A stretch of DNA of 64,000 nucleotides from Agarilytica sp033852165. Lineage in GTDB: Bacteria; Pseudomonadota; Gammaproteobacteria; Pseudomonadales; Cellvibrionaceae. Position 1 is the first letter of the stretch. Each line of letters begins with the position of its first letter. Positions 54,470 to 62,234 of this stretch are shown here, one piece after another. The stretch is taken from NCBI GenBank assembly GCA_033852165.1, contig JAWSUZ010000063.1, forward strand, positions 1 through 64,000, read 5' to 3'. The notes under the pieces were generated by a model. It ran no database searches and was not told the DNA's origin. It was given only the letters and a program-made list of their open reading frames with translations. The position numbers and the translations under genes are program-made.

Positions 54470-55230
54470 TGATGTTGTTGATTTTGGGGGGGACGGCGGA
54501 TGGTCGAAAGCTGGCGGAGTGTTTACATGAGAAGTCGTTGCCGTTGATTTACAGTGTGGCGGGTTTGGTGAGAACGCCGGATGTAAGTTGTGAGGTTGTC
54601 AGTGGCGGTTTTACGCAGTTTGGTGGTTTGGATAAATTTGTTCGAAATCGAGGAGTAACGGCGATTTTGGATGTGACGCATCCGTATGCGAAGGTGATGA
54701 GTGCAACTGCGGTTGATGCGGCCAGAGTTTGTGGTATTCCGGTTTGGCGTTTTCATCGTGAGTCTTGGCAGAAGCAAGCGGGGGATGATTGGCGTTTGTT
54801 TGATGGCTGGGAAGGTTTGTTGCCGAATTTACGCGATAAAAGATCTGTATTTTTGACGGCGGGGAAGTTGTCTCAAGTGGTGGTTGATGAATTAGAGGGG
54901 ATGTCTACGCTAGTTGGTCAGCGGCAGTTGTTGAGGACGGCGGTTGTGCCTAAGGTTGTGTTGCCGGAGTCGATGAGTTGGGTGAAGGCGATTGGGCCTT
55001 TTGCTTTTGAGGATGAGTTGGCGTTGATGCGGGAGTATGGGGTTGATGCGTTGGTGTGTAAGGATAGTGGTGGGGATTCTACGGTTGAGAAGTTGAATGC
55101 TGCTCGGGTGTTGGGGCTGCCGGTGTTTATGTTGGCGCGGCCTTGTTTGCCGGATGTTGATGTTGTTTTTACTTCTCGTAGTGAGTGTGAGGCGTTTGTG
55201 TTGAGTTGGTTTGTTCGTGGACCGCTATAG
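54469..55230 (+). CDS. cobK: Precorrin-6A reductase (CobK/CbiJ)
   Basis: This 253-residue protein has the CobK start LLILGGTADGRKLAECL. AILDVTHPYAKVMSATAVDAAR, VFLTAGK, VKAIGPFAFEDELALM and LVCKDSGGDSTVEKLNAARVLGLPV follow. It reduces precorrin-6A, or its cobalt form, with NAD(P)H. It is translationally coupled to cbiD. A hairpin repeat begins two bases after its stop. Confidence 0.93.
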   Translation: MMLLILGGTADGRKLAECLHEKSLPLIYSVAGLVRTPDVSCEVVSGGFTQFGGLDKFVRNRGVTAILDVTHPYAKVMSATAVDAARVCGIPVWRFHRESWQKQAGDDWRLFDGWEGLLPNLRDKRSVFLTAGKLSQVVVDELEGMSTLVGQRQLLRTAVVPKVVLPESMSWVKAIGPFAFEDELALMREYGVDALVCKDSGGDSTVEKLNAARVLGLPVFMLARPCLPDVDVVFTSRSECEAFVLSWFVRGPL

Positions 55231-55231
55231 C

Positions 55232-55378
55232 ACTTGGGGAAGAATTTTCAAGACACGCCACGAGTACGTCCTTGTAGGCTCTGCACCGCCATCCTCGACA
55301 GTGTGCTCCTGCACTGTCTACTACACCACATCCATGTGGTAATTGGCGGAGCAAGGTCTTGAAAATACTTCCCCAAGT
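55232..55378 (-). repeat. ANGGAY-loop hairpin element
   Basis: The outer arms ACTTGGGGAAGAATTTTCAA and onward (55232-55254) pair with the mirror at 55356-55378 with about two mismatches. Inside are TAC-GTCCTT-GTA (55265-55276), GACAGTG-TGCTCCTG-CACTGTC (55297-55318) and ACCAC-ATCCAT-GTGGT (55325-55340). CCGCCA/TGGCGG encloses the last two. Minus-strand loops include AAGGAC and ATGGAT. It starts two bases after the cobK stop and may set the 3' end of the cbiD-cobK transcript. Confidence 0.85.
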
Positions 55379-55496
55379 ACTCTAGCTACGTGCGGGTATT
55401 GATATTGTGAAACTGGGTTTTCTTCTCTTGTCCAATTGTTGAGCGGGAACACATAGATGTTTTCGGTAAATCCGAAAATTAAATAAATAAGAGATT

Positions 55497-55792
55497 TCTC
55501 GTTCCCATGGTCCCCGTGGGAATGCATATGGTTTTACGGTTAAAACCGAGAGCTAAGAAATAATGATCGGTGGCTAGAAAAATAGTTTCTCTCGTTCCCC
55601 GTGAAAATGCAGACTGGTATTTAGCAGTTGGAACGGTATGGGTTACCACGGAGGACCGTGGGAGCCAGAGTCGTTCTAGCGATGATCGGGCTCGAGAGTG
55701 TATTCCTCTCGTTCCCATGGTCTCCGTGGGAATGCATATGGTTTTACGGTTAAAACTGAGAGCTAAGAAATAATGATCGATGGCTAGAAAAA
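55497..55792. repeat. Pair of REP-like direct repeats before cbiC
   Basis: About 85 bases at 55497-55581 recur at 55707-55792 with few changes: TCTCGTTCCCATGGTC, CCGTGGGAATGCATATGG, TTTTACGGTTAAAAC, GAGAGCTAAGAAATAATGATCG. A short partial copy is at 55590-55618. Each copy contains the CTCGTTCCCA/TGGGAATG palindrome common to REP sequences, related to those at 8.05-8.2 kb. An ATG inside the second copy (55780) is in frame with cbiC. Confidence 0.85.
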
Positions 55793-55854
55793 GTTTCCAT
55801 CGAGTAGAAAGTTTAATGCTAAACAAAGTAAAGCTTAAAAAGAACAAAAACAAA

Positions 55855-56496
55855 ATGACATTTAATTACGAAGTAAACCCAAAGGCGATCGAACAAGAGA
55901 GCTTTCGACAGATTCGCGAGTTAGCGGATTTAAGTTCGTATGATCGTGAGCAGCAACAGGTGGTGATGCGTGTTGTGCACAGTTTGGGGTTGCCGCATAT
56001 TGCTGAGCAGGTACGTTTTAGTGATGGAGCTTGTCAGTCTGGACTGCAGGCGTTGGCGAATGGCTGCGATATTCTCTGTGATGTGGAGATGGTGAAGCAG
56101 GGGATTACCAAGCGAATGATCGCAAAGCAGCCTTTGTGTTTTTTGAATGATGAAAGAACCGCAGGGTTGGCGAAAGAGAAAGGAGAAACGCGTTCGATGG
56201 CGGCGTTGAATCTTTGGACGGAGAATATTCAAAACAGTGTGGTTGTGATTGGGAATGCGCCGACGGCGTTGTTTCGTTTGTTGGAGTTGTTACAGGCTGG
56301 TTTGGATAAGCCTGCGTTGATTATTGGTATGCCGGTCGGATTTGTGGGGGCTGCAGAGTCGAAGAGTGCTTTGTGGGAGTTGCATCAAGAATTGGGTGTG
56401 GAGTGTATTACGCTGTTGGGGCGTGAGGGTGGCAGTGCTGTGTCGTCGGCGACGTGTAATGCGCTGTTACGTTGTAACCGTGGTGAGTATTACTGA
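55855..56496 (+). CDS. cbiC: Precorrin-8X methylmutase (CobH/CbiC)
   Basis: This 213-residue protein matches CobH/CbiC. It has NPKAIEQESFRQIRELADLSSYDREQQQVVMRVVHSLG, the catalytic-His region, GCDILCDVEMVKQGITK, VVIGNAPTALFRLLELL and MPVGFVGAAESKSAL. It moves the methyl group from C-11 to C-12. I start at ATG 55855. The longer frame from 55780 adds 25 Lys-rich residues that arise from a REP repeat. Its stop overlaps the cbiET start (TGATG). Confidence 0.94.
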   Translation: MTFNYEVNPKAIEQESFRQIRELADLSSYDREQQQVVMRVVHSLGLPHIAEQVRFSDGACQSGLQALANGCDILCDVEMVKQGITKRMIAKQPLCFLNDERTAGLAKEKGETRSMAALNLWTENIQNSVVVIGNAPTALFRLLELLQAGLDKPALIIGMPVGFVGAAESKSALWELHQELGVECITLLGREGGSAVSSATCNALLRCNRGEYY

Positions 56497-57785
56497 TGAT
56501 TCATATTCTGGGCTTGGGGGTTTCTGAGCAGGCGGTTTTTACTGATGACGCGCTGAAGGCGTTAAGGCAGTCGAGTATTGTTGTGGGGTCGCAACGGCAG
56601 CTTGAAATTGTCAGTCCGCTTTTGGATGATGGCAGTGGTGTAGTCGAACGAGTGGTTTTACCTAAGCTTTCGGAATTAAAAGCACTTATTGAAAACCGGT
56701 TAAATGAATCGATTGTGGTGTTGGCCTCTGGAGATCCGTTGTTTTACGGAATTGGCCGATGGTTTGGTGAAAATTTTCCGCCTGAAGAGCTGACGTTTTA
56801 CCCTGGAGTTTCCAGTATTCAAGCGGCTTGTCATCGTCAAGGCTTGTCGTTGCAGGATGTTAGCGTACTAAGTTTACATGGTCGTCCTTTAGAAAAAATT
56901 CGCACGAAGTTAAAGGTGAATTCTACGCTAGTAATTTTGACAGATAAAAACAGTCAGCCGCAGGTTTTAGCAAGAGAGTGTGCAGCGGCGGGATTTACTG
57001 AATCAATATTAAGTGTTTATGAAAATTTAGGTTACGAAAAAGAGGCTTCTTACATTTTTTCTGTGGATGGGTTGTTGTCTGCGCCTGATCGTATTTTTGA
57101 CCCTTTGCATGTCACTATTATTGAGGTGCGCGGGGAGGGCGGAATTTTACCGGAATTTCCGGGTATTCCTGACTCTCATTATAGTACCGGTGCTGATCCG
57201 GGTAAGGGGATGATCAGTAAGCGAGAGGTTCGCTTGGCGATTTTGTCTCATCTTCAGCCCGCCAAAGGTGACGTGATTTGGGATGTCGGTGCGGGTTGTG
57301 GTGGCGTTGCGGTCGAGCTGGCGTATTGGAATGAGGATGTGTCGGTTCACGCGGTGGAGTGTCATTCGGACCGTTTGGCGTGTTTAGTTGAAAATCGAAA
57401 TCGCTTTGGTGTGGTATCGAATTTACATATTCACGAAGGTAGGGCGCCTGAGGCATTAGCAGATCTTCCTGCTGCGAATAAAGTTTTTATTGGTGGCAGT
57501 GATGGGGAATTGGAAAAACTTTTAATGCTGGCATGGCAACAGTTACCCAAGGGTGGTTTGCTGGTGGCCAGTGCGGTGATGGAAAAAACGAAGATTCAAT
57601 TACGAGGGTTCGCTGAAATATTGTTTCTAGAGGATTCGAACGTAATGTTAGAAAGTGTTGAAGTTGGTGTAAGGCGCGGACAGATTGTCGATGGTCAATT
57701 GAAGTATGTTGCAAAATTACCGGTGGAGATATTTACCTTCACAAAAAACAAACCCACTAGTGCTCGCACTGTAGGCGGAGAATAA
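56496..57785 (+). CDS. cobL: Precorrin-6B methyltransferase/decarboxylase (CbiE-CbiT fusion)
   Basis: This 429-residue fusion has an N-terminal CbiE tetrapyrrole methylase (about 1-205: IHILGLGVS, VVLASGDPLFYGIGRWF, FYPGVSSIQAACHRQG). The C-terminal CbiT domain (about 230-400) has the SAM loop WDVGAGCGGVAVELA. It methylates C-5 and C-15 and decarboxylates the C-12 acetate. The cobI gene starts three bases after its stop. Confidence 0.95.
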   Translation: MIHILGLGVSEQAVFTDDALKALRQSSIVVGSQRQLEIVSPLLDDGSGVVERVVLPKLSELKALIENRLNESIVVLASGDPLFYGIGRWFGENFPPEELTFYPGVSSIQAACHRQGLSLQDVSVLSLHGRPLEKIRTKLKVNSTLVILTDKNSQPQVLARECAAAGFTESILSVYENLGYEKEASYIFSVDGLLSAPDRIFDPLHVTIIEVRGEGGILPEFPGIPDSHYSTGADPGKGMISKREVRLAILSHLQPAKGDVIWDVGAGCGGVAVELAYWNEDVSVHAVECHSDRLACLVENRNRFGVVSNLHIHEGRAPEALADLPAANKVFIGGSDGELEKLLMLAWQQLPKGGLLVASAVMEKTKIQLRGFAEILFLEDSNVMLESVEVGVRRGQIVDGQLKYVAKLPVEIFTFTKNKPTSARTVGGE

Positions 57786-57787
57786 TT

Positions 57788-58504
57788 ATGTCAGCAGAAT
57801 TTACCGGTGTTGGCGTTGGGCCGGGTGATCCGGAATTGATGACAATGAAGGCGCATCGCCTGATAAAGCATGCCGATGTTCTGTGTTTTATTACCAGTGA
57901 AAACGGTCGCTCTCAGGCTAAAGATATAGCGGCTGAGGTGTTGTCTACCGTTGATAAGTCGCAAGAGGAAATCCCGATTGTAATGCCGATGAGTGATGAC
58001 AGAACGCTTGCGAATGCTCGATATGATGCGGCGGCAAAGTCTATTTTTGAGGCGGTTGATCGCGGTAAGCATGTGGTTTTTTTATGTGAAGGTGATCCGT
58101 TGTTTTTTGGATCTTTTGCCTATTTATTGGAGCGTCTGCAAGATCGGGTGCATTGTGAGGTGGTGCCGGGCATATCGTCGGTACATGCGGCATCGTCTGC
58201 TTTGAAATTGCCGTTAACAATGCAGAGGGAGTCGTTTGCGGTGGTGAATGGTCGGCATAGTGAGGCTGATTTGGTGAATGCGCTGGCGACGCACGACAGT
58301 GTTGTGATTATGAAGGCGGGGCGTTCGCGTCAAACTATTTTAAGTGCTCTTGCTGCTACTAATAGGACGGAGGATGCCAATTACCTGGAATATATTGGGC
58401 GCGATGCTGAGGTGATTGTGCGGGATGTGAGTCTGTTAGAGGCTGAAGCAGGGCCGTATTTTTCGTTGTTTGTTGTGACGCGTAAAAATAGGGACCGTGG
58501 TTAA
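57788..58504 (+). CDS. cobI: Precorrin-2 C20-methyltransferase (CobI/CbiL)
   Basis: This 238-residue tetrapyrrole methylase has the N-terminal GVGVGPGDPELMTMKAHRLIKHADVLCF and VVFLCEGDPLFFGSFAYLL. EVVPGISSVHAASSALKLPL and SVVIMKAGR-like strands follow. It adds the C-20 methyl group to (cobalt-)precorrin-2. It ends the cbiC-cbiET-cobI run. A hairpin repeat follows. Confidence 0.94.
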   Translation: MSAEFTGVGVGPGDPELMTMKAHRLIKHADVLCFITSENGRSQAKDIAAEVLSTVDKSQEEIPIVMPMSDDRTLANARYDAAAKSIFEAVDRGKHVVFLCEGDPLFFGSFAYLLERLQDRVHCEVVPGISSVHAASSALKLPLTMQRESFAVVNGRHSEADLVNALATHDSVVIMKAGRSRQTILSALAATNRTEDANYLEYIGRDAEVIVRDVSLLEAEAGPYFSLFVVTRKNRDRG

Positions 58505-58527
58505 GGGCAGAGTTAAGGCATGTCTTT

Positions 58528-58736
58528 GGCTTCGATATAATATGCAGGCAAGGATACTCTTTGGGTAAGACACGCTGTACCCAAAGCACTTGCAAAGCTC
58601 GCGGGGCAGGCTCTAAATACGTCCCTGTACGCTCGGCCGCCGCATCCTCGATCGCATGCTCCTGCGCGATCTAATACACTCCATCCATGGGGTAAATGCG
58701 GCAGACGGTCTTACCCAAAGAGTATCCTTACCTTCC
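58528..58736 (-). repeat. ANGGAY-loop hairpin element, long form (left of cbiG)
   Basis: The outer arms 58550-58571 (AAGGATACTCTTTGGGTAAGAC) pair perfectly with 58708-58729. Inner hairpins include TAC-GTCCCT-GTA (58618-58629) and CTCC-ATCCAT-GGGG (58679-58692). GATCGC and GCGATC enclose a TGCTCCTG loop. It is the reverse complement of the element at 59868-60076, including flanks such as GGCTTCGATATAATATGCAG. A solo end is at 19460-19505. Confidence 0.9.
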
Positions 58737-58820
58737 GACCTGGTAGTAATTTAACGGTGGCAGGTTTGGAGAGTTGGATAGATGTAGGTGTGATACGAGT
58801 ACTGCGTGTGAAAATATTAG

Positions 58821-59630
58821 ATGAGTAAAATGTTAGAGAGTAAAAACATAAAAATCATAGTGTTAACCGATGCTGGCCACCGTCTAGCGAGTCGCTTAAA
58901 AGAGCGCCTCGATAAAAATGGTGTCTCCAGCGAAGTATGGTTTAAGCCCAAACCGTTCAGCGAAAAAGTACAGCGAGCGTTTAGCGATGGCGATCCACTT
59001 ATTTTAATTTGTGCAACGGGTATAGCGGTTCGAACCCTAGCGCCGGTAATTCAAAATAAACACGATGACCCACCTGTTCTAGTTTTAGATGAACAAGGCC
59101 AATTTGTGATCCCTCTCTTATCGGGTCACGAAGGCGGGGCGAATGCTTGGGCTGAAGACATCGCCACAATATTGGATGCTCAGTTGGTGATGACGACGGC
59201 TAAACCTTATTTAAAGCCCATTTATACCGTGGGTATGGGCTGTGAACGTAATTGCCCCGAAGAGGAGTTAAGTACATTGTTGACTCAGTGTTTGGAGCAG
59301 GCAGGTATTACCATCGATCAAGTGGCCAGTATTAACAGTATCGATATTAAATCGGATGAGTTGGGTTTAATTGAATTGGCCAAAACGTTGGCTAAGCCTT
59401 ACGGCACCTTTAATAAGCAAAGTTTATCTTCGGTGGAACATTTACTGAGTACAAAGTCGGATTATGTTTTCGAGATTGTAGGTGTGTATGGCGTGGCGGA
59501 GTCAGCGGCTTTATATGCAGCTCAAAAAGTCACTGGCGATACGGCTGAGTTGATTTTGAATAAACAGAAAACGGCAAAGGCAACATGTGCTATTGCGAAA
59601 AGTTACCCTGCTGAGGGGGTATCTTCATAA
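58821..59630 (+). CDS. cbiG: Cobalt-precorrin-5A hydrolase CbiG
   Basis: This 269-residue protein has the CbiG N domain (about 10-130: IIVLTDAGHRLASRLKERL, LILICATGIAVRTLAPVIQNKHDDPPVLVLDEQGQFVIPLLSGHEGGAN). The C domain (about 135-260) has VGMGCERNCPEEELSTLL and ASINSIDIKSDELGLIELAK. It opens the delta-lactone and releases the C-2 unit as acetaldehyde in the anaerobic route. It is isolated on both sides by inverted copies of the same 209-bp hairpin element. Confidence 0.94.
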   Translation: MSKMLESKNIKIIVLTDAGHRLASRLKERLDKNGVSSEVWFKPKPFSEKVQRAFSDGDPLILICATGIAVRTLAPVIQNKHDDPPVLVLDEQGQFVIPLLSGHEGGANAWAEDIATILDAQLVMTTAKPYLKPIYTVGMGCERNCPEEELSTLLTQCLEQAGITIDQVASINSIDIKSDELGLIELAKTLAKPYGTFNKQSLSSVEHLLSTKSDYVFEIVGVYGVAESAALYAAQKVTGDTAELILNKQKTAKATCAIAKSYPAEGVSS

Positions 59631-59867
59631 TGGTGTGATATTAGATTTGGCTGAATATTACTTTCTCCAGCTGTTGTAATGGGTGAGATATGTATGTTGC
59701 ATCCGAGCCCCTATGGGAGGGGGTAGGGTCTGTCCCGCGAGCAGGGCGAGTACTTTGGCTACGGCGAGTCTTTGGGTTCTATACCTGATATGTTGTGGCT
59801 AAGGTACAGCTTAATAAAGTGTGCTGGTGTATGCCCATCAAAGTATGAACGTAACTACTAGCACGGC

Positions 59868-60076
59868 GGAAGGTAAGGATACTCTTCGGGTAAGACCGTC
59901 TGCCGCATTTACCCCATGGATGGGGTGTATTAGATCGCGCAGGAGCATGCGATCGAGGAAGCGGCAGCCGAGCGTGCAGGAACGTATTTAGAGCCTGCCC
60001 CGCGAGCTTTGCGAGTGCTTTGGGTGCAGCGCGTCTTACCCGAAGAGTATCCTTGCCTGAATATTATATCGAAGCC
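59868..60076 (+). repeat. ANGGAY-loop hairpin element, long form (right of cbiG)
   Basis: This is the inverted copy of 58528-58736, about 93 percent identical by eye. Arms 59875-59896 (AAGGATACTCTTCGGGTAAG and AC) and 60033-60054 pair perfectly. The stem base has changed from TTTGGG to TTCGGG with the matching change on the other side, so pairing is kept. A related fragment, CATCCGAGCCCCTATGGG, lies at about 59699-59716. Confidence 0.9.
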
Positions 60077-60174
60077 TATAGTTTCGATTAATAGCGCCCC
60101 GATAGTGATTAGCTGTGAGACCATCTCAAGTTGAAAATATTAAATACGCTTTAATAAAGAGTTAGAAAGAATTT

Positions 60175-60993
60175 ATGAGTAAGTTATACGTAGTAGGAAC
60201 AGGCCCAGGTGATATCGACCTCGTCGCCCCCAAAGCGATGGCGGCGATAAAAGCCAGTAGCGACTTGGTGGCTTATGGTTTGTATTTGGATTTGTTGGGC
60301 GATGTGTGCAATAACAAAAATCACCATATATTACCTTTAGGTGAAGAAATTAATCGTGCGCGTTTAGCGTTAGATTTAGCCGCAAGTGGAAAAACCACAG
60401 CATTAATTTCCAGTGGTGATATTGGCATCTACGCCATGGCCACCTTGGTGTTCGAATTGCTCGATAACCAATTACAAAACAAAATTGTAGACGATGGTAG
60501 TGACCGTCCTGATAGCTGGCCAACTGTTGACAGTCAACGTTGGTTAGACGTGGAAATTGAAGTTGTGCCGGGTATCTCCGCAATGCAAGCTGGGGCGAGT
60601 CGTGTCGGGGCCATACTAGGTCATGATTTTTGCACGATTTCTTTATCCGATTTACTAACGCCTTGGCAAACAATTGAAAAGCGTTTGCATGCCTGTGGCC
60701 AAGGGGATTTTGTTGTTTCGTTTTACAATCCTCGTTCCAAAAAACGTGATTGGCAAATTAATACCGCTCGAGACATTCTTTTGGAATATCGCCCAGCCGA
60801 AACGCCAGTATTACTGGGGAGACAGTTAACGCGTGAGGATGAAAGTATTACGATCACGACATTAGACAAACTCCATTCCGATGATGTCGACATGTTTACC
60901 ATGGTGTCGGTGGGTAATAGTGAGTCACGCCATATTATTAATGGCAGTCAAGAATGGGTTTATACCCCAAGAGGCTACAGTAAAAAACTTTAG
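60175..60993 (+). CDS. cobJ: Precorrin-3B C17-methyltransferase (CobJ/CbiH)
   Basis: This 272-residue tetrapyrrole methylase has LYVVGTGPGDIDLVAPKAMAAIKASSDLVAYGLYLDLLG, LISSGDIGIYAMATLVFELL and EVVPGISAMQAGASRVGAILGHDFCTISLSDLLTPW. VVSFYNPRSKKRDWQI follows, all diagnostic of CobJ/CbiH. It adds the C-17 methyl and contracts the ring. It has no C-terminal nitrite-reductase-like extension. About 150 bases separate it from cobM. Confidence 0.95.
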   Translation: MSKLYVVGTGPGDIDLVAPKAMAAIKASSDLVAYGLYLDLLGDVCNNKNHHILPLGEEINRARLALDLAASGKTTALISSGDIGIYAMATLVFELLDNQLQNKIVDDGSDRPDSWPTVDSQRWLDVEIEVVPGISAMQAGASRVGAILGHDFCTISLSDLLTPWQTIEKRLHACGQGDFVVSFYNPRSKKRDWQINTARDILLEYRPAETPVLLGRQLTREDESITITTLDKLHSDDVDMFTMVSVGNSESRHIINGSQEWVYTPRGYSKKL

Positions 60994-61139
60994 TCGGATA
61001 AAACTTCTCTGTAGGATTATGAGTGCCGTTGATACAAGGCAAGCGCCAATCAAATAGAGAAGTTTACAGATATAAATAACGATATTTTCATGGCGTTTAA
61101 CGCCGTAGCAGAAAGTGTAATAGCTACAGAGGAGTTTTA

Positions 61140-61955
61140 ATGACTGTTTATTTTATAGGGGCTGGCCCCGGTGATCCTGAATTAATTACGGTTAAAGCGC
61201 TAAGGCTTATAAACCAGTGCCCCGTCATACTCTATGCAGGGTCTTTAGTGCCACGTGAAATATTGTCTGAAGCTGAAGACAGCGCAGAGAAAATTATCGA
61301 CACCGCGTCGATTGACCTTGATCAAATTATTACTCACATAGAAGCCGCCCATAAGGCGGGAAAAGATGTTGCTCGTGTTCATTCCGGTGATCCTTCACTT
61401 TATGGCGCGATAGGTGAGCAAATTCGTCGCTTGGATGCGTTGGGTATCGACTACGAAATAATCCCCGGCGTTACAGCGACTTCGGCTTCAGCGGCATGGC
61501 TCGGTAAAGAACTCACTCTTTCTGGCGTTTCTCAAACCATTATCATGACGCGCTACGAAGGAAAAACCCCCTTCCCAGAGCGCGAGCGTTTACCAGCGTT
61601 AGCAGCAACTAAGGCGACACTGGCGATTCATCTCGGTGTGACCCGTATCCATAAAATTGTGGAAGAATTGATTCCCCATTACGGTGAAGATTGCCCTGTG
61701 GCGGTTTGTTATCGCACGTCCTGGCCGGACCAAGATAAAGTCGTTGGAACCTTAAAAGACATTGTCGGAAAAGTGAGAGAAAAGAAATTTACTCGGACCT
61801 CATTGATTTTAGTTGGCCATGTATTGGGGACTAACGAATTTCGAGATTCTTATCTTTACGATGAAGCCCAAGCCCATGTCTATCGTCCAAAGGTAAAAGG
61901 CGCAAAGGCGAGGACAGTTGAAAGTGCCTTGGCTCACCGTGTGAATAAGGTCTAG
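61140..61955 (+). CDS. cobM: Precorrin-4 C11-methyltransferase (CobM/CbiF)
   Basis: This 271-residue protein matches CobM/CbiF. It has VYFIGAGPGDPELITVKALRLINQCPVILYAGSLVP, ARVHSGDPSLYGAIGEQIRRL and IIPGVTATSASAAWLGKELTLSGVSQTIIMTRYEGKTP. It methylates C-11 of (cobalt-)precorrin-4. A GAGGAGTTT site precedes the ATG. It is the last cobalamin gene in the window. Confidence 0.95.
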   Translation: MTVYFIGAGPGDPELITVKALRLINQCPVILYAGSLVPREILSEAEDSAEKIIDTASIDLDQIITHIEAAHKAGKDVARVHSGDPSLYGAIGEQIRRLDALGIDYEIIPGVTATSASAAWLGKELTLSGVSQTIIMTRYEGKTPFPERERLPALAATKATLAIHLGVTRIHKIVEELIPHYGEDCPVAVCYRTSWPDQDKVVGTLKDIVGKVREKKFTRTSLILVGHVLGTNEFRDSYLYDEAQAHVYRPKVKGAKARTVESALAHRVNKV

Positions 61956-62234
61956 CCTATCCAGGCCGATAGACGCGATTAGGTTTTTCCAGGAATCATC
62001 CCAACAAGGACGTTGTTTATATCAGTGCCAAAATTGCGACTAAAATATAGGGTTATTGTCCCCCGTGACCCCCTCAATCCCCTTCATTACCTAGCTTATT
62101 CTCATTCCATATTCGCCCTCTTTTGGGGCTGGATGAGACGGCAAATCCTCGATTCGATGCTATAGTTTACACTGCTCATGTAGTTTTTAAGCGTTGATAT
62201 CCCGGCAATTATTTGGCCTGGTTAAGGAGTAATA

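Noticed and set aside
55479..55853. 124-codon minus-strand frame upstream of cbiC
   Set aside because: It is made of the two REP copies read antisense. The internal protein repeats mirror the DNA repeats and no family resemblance is seen.
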